The notes under the pieces are model-generated. The model was not told the origin of the DNA and made no database searches. It saw nothing but the letters and a program-made list of their open reading frames with translations. The position numbers and the translations under genes are program-made. A stretch of DNA of 42,953 nucleotides, from contig JAILBC010000032.1 in the NCBI GenBank assembly GCA_024681295.1, positions 1 to 42,953 on the forward strand, in the 5' to 3' direction. Position 1 is the stretch's first letter; every line of letters begins with the position of its first letter. The DNA comes from Bacteroidales bacterium. GTDB taxonomy: Bacteria > Bacteroidota > Bacteroidia > Bacteroidales > F082. This document shows, piece by piece, positions 25,486 through 33,314 of this stretch.

Positions 25486-26115
25486 TTACTTAATTTCCAG
25501 TGGCAAAGGAACAACATACAATTTACGCCAAACCATGTATTCCCAGTCTTTTTTAACATCTTTCTCAACGATATCCAAATAAAAAGGCTTCTTGTCGTGT
25601 TTTCCCAATAATGTTCTTGGAATGATATATTCTTTACCATCTTTTGTCTTAGAAACATTACACTCAATTATTTCATCATCCACATAGAAGATTGCTTTGT
25701 TTATCGTTTCCGTGGATTGGGTAAATGATGCTCGTATTTTTAACGTATCCAACATATAATAAAGGGTGTCAAAGGCAACAAAATCATCGTCATTTAACCA
25801 TCCTTTGGTGTTTGCTTCCCTATCTGATACAAACATAGTCCTTTTCTCTTTGTTATTAAACACCAATAATTCATAACAACCTTTATAACAATTCCAAACC
25901 TTTAAAGTCTGGTTTTCCCTATTTTTGGCCCAATGAATCTCATTTACGTCATCAAATCTCACCCCTTTGACAGCCTTACCATTACCTATTTTGATTTCGC
26001 CACAATTGGAATATGACACTTCAAAAGTATAGTCACATTTATCTTGAGCCTGAATAAATGCTATACCTGTTAATAACAACATTAAGACAATACAGAAAAA
26101 TCGTTTTGTTTTCAT
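25486..26115 (-). CDS. Small secreted protein of the caspase-papain operon, function unknown
   Basis: A 209-residue protein with a signal peptide (MKTKRFFCIVLMLLLTGIAFIQAQ). The mature part has several Cys residues (CDYTFEVSYSNCGEIKIG, WNCYKGCYELL), which may form disulfides in the periplasm, and probably two beta-rich halves: residues 25-110, and 115-205 with IRASFTQSTETINKAIFYVDDEIIEC. No family is recognised. Its start overlaps the stop of the CHASE2-like gene by 4 bases, so it is the last gene of a six-gene operon. The composition is AT-rich, like the rest of the operon. The 103 bases to the convergent S41 gene hold no clear terminator. Confidence 0.75.
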   Translation of the reverse strand: MKTKRFFCIVLMLLLTGIAFIQAQDKCDYTFEVSYSNCGEIKIGNGKAVKGVRFDDVNEIHWAKNRENQTLKVWNCYKGCYELLVFNNKEKRTMFVSDREANTKGWLNDDDFVAFDTLYYMLDTLKIRASFTQSTETINKAIFYVDDEIIECNVSKTKDGKEYIIPRTLLGKHDKKPFYLDIVEKDVKKDWEYMVWRKLYVVPLPLEIK

Positions 26116-27350
26116 GATAATATATATTTTTTGAATTCTAAAACAAACGACAACAAGGAAAACAGAATTGATACAATAAAAATTTCAAAAATCCTATCAA
26201 ATAGAAAGAACAACAGTATGCAACATAATTTTAAGACAAAATAACACCCAAATAATGCCAACAAAAAGAAAATCAATATTTTCCATATGGTTTTGAGTTT
26301 TCTATACCATTCAGAATCGAGGATTCTCATTTTCCCATTACCAAGTATATAACAAGTTAGTAAAAAATATACAACAAGCAAAAACAAAACTGGGAGCAAT
26401 TCGATTCGGTAGCGGCCTTTCTGCATGGAAACAAGAGCGTTATAATTAACGGCTGCACCAGCCAACTCCCCTTTGAATGTATTATGCATGTCGTCTCCTT
26501 GATCTGAACCAATGACAATAATTTTGTTTTTAGTAAGATTTGGCGAATTAAGCAGTCGATTATCCCCAATTTGACAGATAGTACTAATTCCATTTTGACT
26601 TATTATCAATGTGTCATCAAGCAGATCCACCCCCAGGTTCTGCCAATAGTTTGGACACACATCCAATGGTAAAAAACAGCTGCGTTTTGCCAAGCGCCAA
26701 CCATCAAAATATAACGGACCTATTTTTTTTATCTTTCTTCCCGTCATCTCCTCAAACACTGCAGCAGGGAGCGTTTCTTCCCACTCTCCTTTTTTCGTTC
26801 TTATATAGTATGGATATTTAGTAAAACCAGCTATCAGTATCGATTGGGAGTATTTTGCCAAAAAAGCCTTTTGCATTAATCGCTCGTCTGCAATTCTTTC
26901 CCCTTCACGATAAGGAATAACAATCCTTGGCATAGACAAAATAGTTGAAAACAGTTCATTATCCCATTCAGTCGTCACATCATCACCCAAGAAAACATCA
27001 AACAAAATGAATTTATAATACTCTTCATTTAATACCTTAGCTTTTTCTTCTTGTGTTTTTAAAAATTGAAGTAATAATAGTAATTTATGACGATCAACAA
27101 TGGGCACACGTCCACACCACCCAGAACGAGGATCGCAATAAGGCTGCATTACTTTGTCATAATTCACATTAATAAACAAAACGCTATCCAAAGCATTGCA
27201 ATCATTATCGCCACTCTTAATCATCTCCAACTTTTTTAGAAATAGTTTTTCGCCCGTTAATGAAAAAGGGAGATTGCTCACGAAATATGTGAGAAGCAGA
27301 AACGCTAGTGCGATTATTGCCGAATACAGTATGCGTTTTTTTCGAGTCAT
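26112..27350 (-). CDS. CHASE2-like sensor membrane protein without output domain
   Basis: A 412-residue protein read from ATG 27348-27350, 13 bases after the papain gene. One N-terminal membrane segment (ILYSAIIALAFLLLTYFV) is followed by about 280 extracytoplasmic residues and then about three membrane segments at the C terminus (LLPVLFLLVVYFLLTCYIL, ILIFFLLALFGCYFVLKLCC, IFIVSILFSLLSFVLEF). The block NKIIVIGSDQGDDMHNTFKGELAGAAVNYNALVSMQKG resembles the end of CHASE2 domains (hIVvIG...D.h.Tp.G.hpGv.iHAnal). CHASE2 usually senses extracellular signals for kinases or cyclases; here nothing enzymatic follows. It could pass a state to the partner proteases or transport something. The CHASE2 assignment is by pattern and moderately certain. 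Confidence 0.65.
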   Translation of the reverse strand: MTRKKRILYSAIIALAFLLLTYFVSNLPFSLTGEKLFLKKLEMIKSGDNDCNALDSVLFINVNYDKVMQPYCDPRSGWCGRVPIVDRHKLLLLLQFLKTQEEKAKVLNEEYYKFILFDVFLGDDVTTEWDNELFSTILSMPRIVIPYREGERIADERLMQKAFLAKYSQSILIAGFTKYPYYIRTKKGEWEETLPAAVFEEMTGRKIKKIGPLYFDGWRLAKRSCFLPLDVCPNYWQNLGVDLLDDTLIISQNGISTICQIGDNRLLNSPNLTKNKIIVIGSDQGDDMHNTFKGELAGAAVNYNALVSMQKGRYRIELLPVLFLLVVYFLLTCYILGNGKMRILDSEWYRKLKTIWKILIFFLLALFGCYFVLKLCCILLFFLFDRIFEIFIVSILFSLLSFVLEFKKYILS

Positions 27351-27363
27351 ACACGAATTTGTA

Positions 27364-28854
27364 TTAATTATGAACCGCCTCAATAATCACTGGCACAACA
27401 GTTTTTTCCGACTTGGCACTGAATTCTATATTGTTTATCACAAAACGGACATCGTCGTTGGGTACCATCTTGTCACATAAAGCAGCCTGAACCTTTACAC
27501 AAAAAGACCCTTCTGTTGTCTTGACTTTATCAAGGATGGAATCGAAATCCAACGCTTCTTTGGAATACAAAATACACCAATAATCGGTTCCCTTGGTTTC
27601 ATCCATTACAATAGAGTGACTTTCATCTGGCAAGGCGATATAATTAGAGTGATAAGTCAGAGCTGGGCTATAGTTTTTTCTCTCAATGCCTCCGTCATTG
27701 TTATTAACATATGGACACGGGAATAATTCTGTGACATTGTTATTTAAATCCGAGCTAAGAACATACACATACGCTTGCTCATTATTTGAAATAAACACCT
27801 TCAAAGAATCCCCAGAATGCAATTCGCCATACAACCTGTAATAGTTCATGTTTCCTTCGACATCCAACATCGACTTTATTTCTTTACCATTTTTCCATGT
27901 CATTTCAACTTTCGCAGCATAATTGTTCTGTACAATCGGTGCAGGTTCTGGTTTAGGCGTGGGCTGGGGCAACGGTTTTACAGTTATTTCATAGGCCTGA
28001 TCCACAGTTCTAGCAAAGTCATCGTATTTTGCCCAGAAAAAGCCGTTATCACCCCACCAAGTCCCCCAACTATTCATGATTTGAAAAGCGCCTCCATATT
28101 TGTCATCATCATAACCCACAACACACATAGCATGGTACCCTTCCTTTTTTGGATTCTTCGTCGGGAAATCTGTATTAACGCCCGCCAAACTCATTACCTC
28201 ACGAGTTTCTCGAAACGTGCTTCTATTCAACCACATGGCTATGATAACAGGATGCTGCTCACTTATTGATTTCTTAACTTTTGAAATCTTTTCACTTTTA
28301 TTATTGCACTCGTAATTGAATAAAGTACACCAATCATCAAGTTTATAACTATTGGCCGCTTCTTTCATCCGCTGACTAATATCATCTGGCGCTGCACATA
28401 AAGAATCAAAATCGCTCATTTTGAGCGTTCCTGTTGTTTTCAGCAACCGCAATGCATCATAAATATAAGAACCATCTTTACAGCCTACATCATTATTATT
28501 CTTTATCTGGGCATACACAAACAGCGGCGAAAAGGCCTCATCCGTAATTTTTTTTCTATCTGTCCAGCTATATCTTATCGCTTCAGCGATAGTCCGGGCG
28601 GCATAAGTCGTAGCCCAACCAGTGCATGTTCCAAATTGCGCCTGGCTTTTTACCACAGGACAGTACTGTTTAAGAGAGTATTGGTTAGGAAGGCTCGGAC
28701 CTCCTTTTGTAACCATCTCTTTTTTCCTAGGAAGCTTGTTGTACGTACCATTATCAGGAAGAAGTCCCGACATGTAAAACTCTTCTTGAGCTTGAACACA
28801 AACACAAGACAAAACCCAAAGAATAACTGTAATAATAAATCTTAAAATGCGCAT
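27364..28854 (-). CDS. Papain-like (C1) cysteine protease with DUF4384-like tail
   Basis: A 496-residue protein read from ATG 28852-28854, which gives a signal peptide (MRILRFIITVILWVLSCVCVQAQ). The papain fold has Gln71 and Cys77 (SQAQFGTCTGW, correct Q-x5-C spacing), His241 in EGYHAMCVVGYDDD and Asn261 in MNSWGTWWGDNGF. A Pro-rich linker (about residues 294-310) leads to a C-terminal domain (about 330-440) with GDSLKVFISNNEQAYVYVLSSDLNNNVTELFPCP, the pattern of DUF4384, a domain otherwise often fused to caspases. The gene begins 53 bases after the caspase gene and is followed closely by the CHASE2-like gene. A periplasmic or surface protease is likely; its target is unknown. Confidence 0.85.
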   Translation of the reverse strand: MRILRFIITVILWVLSCVCVQAQEEFYMSGLLPDNGTYNKLPRKKEMVTKGGPSLPNQYSLKQYCPVVKSQAQFGTCTGWATTYAARTIAEAIRYSWTDRKKITDEAFSPLFVYAQIKNNNDVGCKDGSYIYDALRLLKTTGTLKMSDFDSLCAAPDDISQRMKEAANSYKLDDWCTLFNYECNNKSEKISKVKKSISEQHPVIIAMWLNRSTFRETREVMSLAGVNTDFPTKNPKKEGYHAMCVVGYDDDKYGGAFQIMNSWGTWWGDNGFFWAKYDDFARTVDQAYEITVKPLPQPTPKPEPAPIVQNNYAAKVEMTWKNGKEIKSMLDVEGNMNYYRLYGELHSGDSLKVFISNNEQAYVYVLSSDLNNNVTELFPCPYVNNNDGGIERKNYSPALTYHSNYIALPDESHSIVMDETKGTDYWCILYSKEALDFDSILDKVKTTEGSFCVKVQAALCDKMVPNDDVRFVINNIEFSAKSEKTVVPVIIEAVHN

Positions 28855-28907
28855 TTCTGATTTCTTTATATTTATAAAATATTTTTTTATACAACATAGC
28901 AATTATT

Positions 28908-30929
28908 CTATTGTTGCTTGTTAAAAATAAAATCTTCGGTAAAAGAATGATTTACATAAGGTATTTGGAAACCTTTAGTCTTAATCTTGACTTCTTTTAT
29001 AACTTCTCTAAAAACGGCGTCTATAGACAAATTAGGTTTATCCAAAGCATGGATTAATGCCTCCGTGTAAGGACTAAGATTACCCTCACCTCCATCAATC
29101 GCCGGTTGTTTTACTGCAGCGGCAAACGAAAAATATGTATCCGCCTGATTCATTGCGGCAAGGCCTCCAGTTTGTCCTTTTAACGTCGGATTTGTACGGC
29201 AAGCATCTAGTATTACAATTCTCTTTTTTGCTTTCATTCTTTCCAACACATAAACAGCTGGCATACCATAGTACTTTTCTTTCCCCACTTGGACAAGATC
29301 GAAATCAACAGGAATCAAATAATTCACGTCATCTGCCTGGGAACCATGCCCTGAAAAATAAAACAGAGCCACATCACAATGACTTGACTCTTCTTCAAAC
29401 CTATCCGCCATGGATTCCATTTGCGACCTTGTCAGATTATTGCCTCCCATAACATCAAAACCAAGTTGTCGGAGCTTGGCAGAAATCGCATTTGCATCGT
29501 TTTCAGGGCTTTTTAAAGGGTATTTGGAATAATTGGCATTACCTATCACCAAAGCAACTCGCTTCTCCTTTGGGGTGTATGTAACGACCATCTTCTCTGA
29601 TTTAATTACTTTTCCTTGGCTGTTTTTTATTACAATTTTTATTTCATTTGCACCTTCTTCTAATTCAAGACTGCGTTTTACCTTAATAACAAAACGAAAG
29701 TCTTCTGCATTCTTTTGCTCTTCCACAATATAGGACCCCTTGGCTGAAGGTATCTCTTCCCCTTTCTGGAAAACCTGGATGCCCGCGCACTCAACCGTTG
29801 AATTCACCGTGGCGTTTAACTCATATCTTTGTTCAGAGGTCGTCGCCAGATAATTGTCCCAAACAATATATGCTTTTTCTTGTATTGGTTTACTGGGCTT
29901 GTATTCTATGGTTCTCTGTTCTTGTGTTTCCCCACTAGCATTTCTCACTTTTATGGAGATCGTGTTTAGACCTTCTTTTAATGTCAAAGATTTGTCAATG
30001 GTAACATTAAAACTCCCTTTTGCTTTTTCGTCTTCAATAACAAAAGAACCTCCTGGAACGAAGCCACCCACTTCGAAATTGTTTAAATACACCTTACAGA
30101 GATCGATCTTTGAGTCCGACTCGACCTCAAAACTAACAGCAAGCAACTGTTGACTAGTTGAAGACGGAATGCTGGGCCACTTAATTTTAGGTTTCATCGA
30201 ATTAGGATATGCCCTTACTCTGTCATCAGAGGAATTGTATCTTCTTCCTTTCGAATCATAAAAATGTGTTTGGCCATCACTGGTAATCGCATCGGCAAAA
30301 CCTGTTTCGGGATCAAATTTACCCAACCTCGAATATTCAAAATTCACCTTGGTTTCTCCTGTTTTGGTAATCATTCCCCATTTATTGCCCTTCTTCACCC
30401 AAGCCAAGCCGTCAATAAAACCCCATTTTACATCGTCGTATGCCGGCTTTAACACCTCCGTCGCACGAGTATCAATAAAGCCATATTTCCTTTCTTTGTG
30501 TTTTTTTACCGCAGCCAAACCATTGGAAAATGGGTAGGCTTTTAAATACTTGGTGGGAATAACAAAAATACCTTTATCATTGACGTATCCAAAATTAGTT
30601 CTTCCCTCCCATTCTTTTTCATAAACAAGAGCCAGATCGCTATCATAAAAAGGAAAAGCCCAATCAAAACGTGTTTTTAATTCATTCCCATACTTATCTA
30701 CATAAGTCCAACGCCCATCTCTTTTTGCCCTAACGGGGTGTTTGGCATCCCTAAATTCGCCAATGGCGTCATAAACACAAGGAATAACCACCTTGCCTTT
30801 TTCATCCACGTAGCCATATTTCCCGTTACTTTTTGTTTTTACCAATTGCTTACTTGGGTCGTATCCCGTTTGTGCAAAAACTACTGCCACATAAAATACA
30901 GCAACAAATAATAGTAACAATCTTTTCAT
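28908..30929 (-). CDS. Exported WG-repeat caspase-family (C14) protease
   Basis: A 673-residue protein. A signal peptide (MKRLLLLFVAVFYVAVVFA) is followed by four to five WG repeats (about residues 30-230: YGYVDEKGKVVIP, FGYVNDKGIFVIP, YGFIDTRATEV, WGMITKTGET). Two Ig-like domains follow (about 260-345 and 355-452), then a caspase domain (about 455-670): RVALVIGNANYSKYPLKSPENDA, His528 in FYFSGHGSQAD and Cys577 in ILDACRTNPTL. Both catalytic residues are present. Domains of this type cut after basic (metacaspase-like) or acidic residues; which applies here is unknown. It lies in an operon with a papain-like protease and a CHASE2-like protein. Export is unusual, because bacterial caspases in defence modules are usually cytoplasmic. 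Confidence 0.88.
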   Translation of the reverse strand: MKRLLLLFVAVFYVAVVFAQTGYDPSKQLVKTKSNGKYGYVDEKGKVVIPCVYDAIGEFRDAKHPVRAKRDGRWTYVDKYGNELKTRFDWAFPFYDSDLALVYEKEWEGRTNFGYVNDKGIFVIPTKYLKAYPFSNGLAAVKKHKERKYGFIDTRATEVLKPAYDDVKWGFIDGLAWVKKGNKWGMITKTGETKVNFEYSRLGKFDPETGFADAITSDGQTHFYDSKGRRYNSSDDRVRAYPNSMKPKIKWPSIPSSTSQQLLAVSFEVESDSKIDLCKVYLNNFEVGGFVPGGSFVIEDEKAKGSFNVTIDKSLTLKEGLNTISIKVRNASGETQEQRTIEYKPSKPIQEKAYIVWDNYLATTSEQRYELNATVNSTVECAGIQVFQKGEEIPSAKGSYIVEEQKNAEDFRFVIKVKRSLELEEGANEIKIVIKNSQGKVIKSEKMVVTYTPKEKRVALVIGNANYSKYPLKSPENDANAISAKLRQLGFDVMGGNNLTRSQMESMADRFEEESSHCDVALFYFSGHGSQADDVNYLIPVDFDLVQVGKEKYYGMPAVYVLERMKAKKRIVILDACRTNPTLKGQTGGLAAMNQADTYFSFAAAVKQPAIDGGEGNLSPYTEALIHALDKPNLSIDAVFREVIKEVKIKTKGFQIPYVNHSFTEDFIFNKQQ

Positions 30930-30964
30930 TTTATGCTAAATTGTAAATATTCACCAAAAAACAA

Positions 30965-31648
30965 CTAAAACACAAACTTCAGTCCTATGCCAAAACTCCA
31001 TTGATTAAGATCTGTATTATCCGGCACAATGTCATAACCCGCCGATAAGAATAAAGATACAGGATAATTAGAATAACTATCCCTCGACGATAATGGAATA
31101 TACCCTCTCACCGTCGGACGTATATCAAAGAACCATCCGTTATAATAAGAAATCTCTTCAGTTGCAATTGAATACAAATCTCCATTATTCGTTATCTTCG
31201 TGGATTTGCTTTCTCCTAATTCGCTCACACCTCCTAGTCCCACACCAAAAGAAAACAATTTATAGTAACCTTGGACAACGGCCATTAATGATTTTTGGCA
31301 AGAGATACCCTTAGTTTTCCTCAACTCGGCATCACTTGCATAGATACCATTATCAATGACATGGCCCCAACTCACTTCCGCATCAACCATGAAGTTCTTT
31401 ATTGACACTCCAAATATTGCCCCATGCAACTCATTTACTTCTCCAGCCAAAGCATAGCCCGTGTAACCAAAAAACCACGATTCGTTTTCCACGTCTACCA
31501 ACCAGTCCCCAAAGCTCTTATCGTTTTCTGGTATCCCTTGAATTGTCCCCATCACCAACGACTTGTCATCCGTCATATTAGGCACTTGGGCAAAAGCATT
31601 TATAGCAACCGCACACGACAAAACAATAAATAAAACATAATTCTTCAT
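30965..31648 (-). CDS. Outer-membrane beta-barrel protein of the caspase operon
   Basis: A 227-residue protein with a signal peptide (MKNYVLFIVLSCAVAINAFA). The mature part has amphipathic strands (ESWFFGYTGYALAGEVNELHGAIFGVSIKNFMVDAEVSWG, SLMAVVQGYYKLFSFGVGLGG, WFFDIRPTVRGYIPL, YPVSLFLSAGYDI) and ends in FGIGLKFVF, with a C-terminal Phe as for outer-membrane barrels. It starts 45 bases after the lipoprotein gene and lies 35 bases before the caspase gene, all on the same strand. It may anchor or export partner proteins; function is unknown. Confidence 0.75.
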   Translation of the reverse strand: MKNYVLFIVLSCAVAINAFAQVPNMTDDKSLVMGTIQGIPENDKSFGDWLVDVENESWFFGYTGYALAGEVNELHGAIFGVSIKNFMVDAEVSWGHVIDNGIYASDAELRKTKGISCQKSLMAVVQGYYKLFSFGVGLGGVSELGESKSTKITNNGDLYSIATEEISYYNGWFFDIRPTVRGYIPLSSRDSYSNYPVSLFLSAGYDIVPDNTDLNQWSFGIGLKFVF

Positions 31649-31693
31649 AGCATCTCTGTTTTACAAAACTTTTTTTAAAGCCTCACGTTATGG

Positions 31694-32401
31694 TTATCTT
31701 ACAACGATTGGAATTCTAACATCTATTTCCGCCGAATCATTAAACATTCTTATTATAGTTGTTCCATCTTGAAGACCTCGCAGCGTTAGATTGTAATGAA
31801 CCAATGTGGTAAAAACATCAATAATCGTCATTGTGCCAGAATCTGTATTTCCTGGATAGTTTATCGGGATAGACACTATATTAGATAACTTACAACAAGT
31901 TGTATCTTCGATTTCAAAAAACAAGGTGTGACTTGAATAAAAATCAAGGAGCCCATGGATTTCCAAACCTTTTGTCAAGAAAACAGTATCTAAATCATTA
32001 TCTATGGTAGTATAGCCTTGGTTAGTTACGTTAACATAACAAGCCACCTCATGTGAACCAACGTTATCCTCATAACTCCCTGTAACCACAGCATCTCCCT
32101 TGGAAAGCGCATAGATTGTATCGTTCTCCACAAGCACAATCTCTGGATGATTTGATCGCCATGATGAAAATCTATAAATATTAACGCCAGTCTCAATTGT
32201 TGAAGAAAGAAAGCCATTTGTTTCGGTGTAGGGTTCGTATAACAAAACGCCAAGCAAACATTTTTGCCCTTCTATCATCCGAACCTTTTGAGGAAATTGA
32301 ACGGTTTCATTATACACCGTCTTTTTACATGAAAAGCACATTGCAGCTAACAACAACACCGCAAAGAATCTTCCATAAAGATAGAGTTTAATTTTTTTCA
32401 T
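31694..32401 (-). CDS. Lipoprotein with Ig-like (BIG2-like) domain, first gene of the caspase operon
   Basis: A 235-residue protein. The signal sequence (MKKIKLYLYGRFFAVLLLAAM) ends in a lipobox, CFSC with KK after the Cys, so it is probably lipidated; the lysines after Cys do not match the usual surface-export signal. WRSNHPEIVLVENDTIYALSKGDAVVTGSYED (about residues 79-110) is typical of BIG2 Ig domains, where a value is contrasted with a belief about its source. A second beta-rich domain follows to the end. It is the most upstream gene of the six-gene operon. A near-consensus -7 box (TTACTTTG, 32521-32514) lies about 113 bases upstream, but it is not an exact match. Function is unknown. Confidence 0.72.
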   Translation of the reverse strand: MKKIKLYLYGRFFAVLLLAAMCFSCKKTVYNETVQFPQKVRMIEGQKCLLGVLLYEPYTETNGFLSSTIETGVNIYRFSSWRSNHPEIVLVENDTIYALSKGDAVVTGSYEDNVGSHEVACYVNVTNQGYTTIDNDLDTVFLTKGLEIHGLLDFYSSHTLFFEIEDTTCCKLSNIVSIPINYPGNTDSGTMTIIDVFTTLVHYNLTLRGLQDGTTIIRMFNDSAEIDVRIPIVVR

Positions 32402-32530
32402 ACAAATATTTTTTAGTTAATTGACTCATCAATCTTTTCGCTTACATAATCTATAGTGCTACAACTAATTTTCAATACCATTTTTCCGTGCTACGCCAAA
32501 GACAAAAGCGGAACAAAGTAACAAAAACTA

Positions 32531-32552
32531 TTTCAGAAAAACAATTGTTTTT
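32531..32552. repeat. 22-nt direct repeat, left copy
   Basis: A 22-base sequence beginning TTTCAGAAAAACAATTG is identical to 33288-33309. It contains the palindrome AAAACAATTGTTTT. It lies about 100 bases beyond the hipS-like stop on the minus strand. It may be a repeat flanking the HipB-HipS cassette or a weak terminator. Confidence 0.7.
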
Positions 32553-32655
32553 TGTTGGGTTATGATTAGTTGTTTTTTCTTACAAACCGACTTAATCTCT
32601 CATTCACTATACGCAGATAGTTGCGTTTTGATTTTTCGGTTTATCAAACAATGTG

Positions 32656-32991
32656 TTATCGTCTTTCATCACCTATCCTTTTTAAACTAATGGCGCCAAT
32701 GGTATCAACGCCTGACATGACGCAAAGCATACCGAACAAGTCGTTCTCATCAATATGGTGCTCGCGGCAAACAATACGTCGCAAGGTCCCTTCGGGAAGA
32801 AGATTCGCGAAAAACGGAAAGAGCCTGTCGTTTTCATATGGAGTGTCACTCTTTGGCAATGTCACCGATATATGAGGAAATTTGCTTGCCAAGTATTCCG
32901 GGACATATTCAAAGCGATAGCCATTGCCCTGCGCGAGTTCTGTAAGCACTCCAGCTTTCACGTCATTGTAGTAAACCTCTAACTGTCTCAT
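32656..32991 (-). CDS. HipS-like protein (HipA N-terminal domain only)
   Basis: A 111-residue protein equal to the N-terminal subdomain of HipA: YYNDVKAGVLTELAQGNGYRFEYVPEY, FPFFANLLPEGTLRRIVCREHHIDENDLFGMLCVMSGVDTIGAISL. In three-gene HipBST systems this part is a separate protein (HipS) which neutralises the kinase HipT. Here it starts 10 bases after a hipB-like gene, as in that layout, but no kinase gene follows: the next 250 bases have no long frame and the next gene is the caspase-operon lipoprotein on the same strand. The pair is therefore a remnant, or the kinase is elsewhere (the HipA at 35226 is a full-length kinase of its own). Confidence 0.82.
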   Translation of the reverse strand: MRQLEVYYNDVKAGVLTELAQGNGYRFEYVPEYLASKFPHISVTLPKSDTPYENDRLFPFFANLLPEGTLRRIVCREHHIDENDLFGMLCVMSGVDTIGAISLKRIGDERR

Positions 32992-33001
32992 TGTTCATCG
33001 A

Positions 33002-33202
33002 TTAAACTGTTTGACGAATACGATACTCTATTTCAAGTCCCAAGACTTCAAGTAGTTTCTCCACCGTGCGGATAGATGGATTTCCCTTTCCTCTCTCAAT
33101 ATCTTTCACCGTAGCTAGGCTTACACCCGCCATCTCCGCGAGGTCAGCCTGCGACAGCTTTAGTTTTGCCCGTCTGTTTTTTATGATTTCACTTAAAACC
33201 AT
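33002..33202 (-). CDS. HipB-like XRE-family repressor
   Basis: A 66-residue Cro/C1-type helix-turn-helix protein: LSQADLAEMAGVSLATVKDIERGKGNPSIRTVEKLLEVLGLEI. The length and the short C-terminal tail (YRIRQTV) fit HipB antitoxins. It begins 7 bases before a pair of related operator-like palindromes (33209-33289), which suggests autorepression. It is followed by the HipS-like gene. Confidence 0.88.
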   Translation of the reverse strand: MVLSEIIKNRRAKLKLSQADLAEMAGVSLATVKDIERGKGNPSIRTVEKLLEVLGLEIEYRIRQTV

Positions 33203-33208
33203 TTTTGG

Positions 33209-33289
33209 TATATTATAATAGACTTTTCAAGTGCAAAGATAAACCTTTTTTTGATTTATCAGAAAAAGTTTATTAAAATAGACTTTTTT
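33209..33289 (-). promoter_or_regulatory. Two operator-like palindromes upstream of hipB
   Basis: The sequence TATTAnAATAGACTTTT occurs at 33211-33227 and again at 33271-33287, exactly 60 bases apart. The right copy forms the imperfect palindrome AAAAGTTTATT-AA-AATAGACTTTT with one mismatch; the left copy is a half-palindrome (GTATATT..AATAGAC). These are likely binding sites of the HipB-like repressor. Confidence 0.6.
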
Positions 33290-33309
33290 TCAGAAAAACA
33301 ATTGTTTTT
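33288..33309. repeat. 22-nt direct repeat, right copy
   Basis: Identical to 32531-32552. It lies between the operator region of hipB and the stop codon of the next upstream gene (33315), and so could serve as that gene's terminator. The two copies bracket the HipB-HipS cassette. Confidence 0.7.
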
Positions 33310-33314
33310 GTTAA

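Noticed and set aside
32402-32655. Remnant of a hipT kinase gene downstream of hipS
   Set aside because: The minus-strand reading after the hipS stop quickly meets stop codons and shows no kinase motif; only A/T-rich spacer, the 22-base repeat and a weak -7 box are seen.
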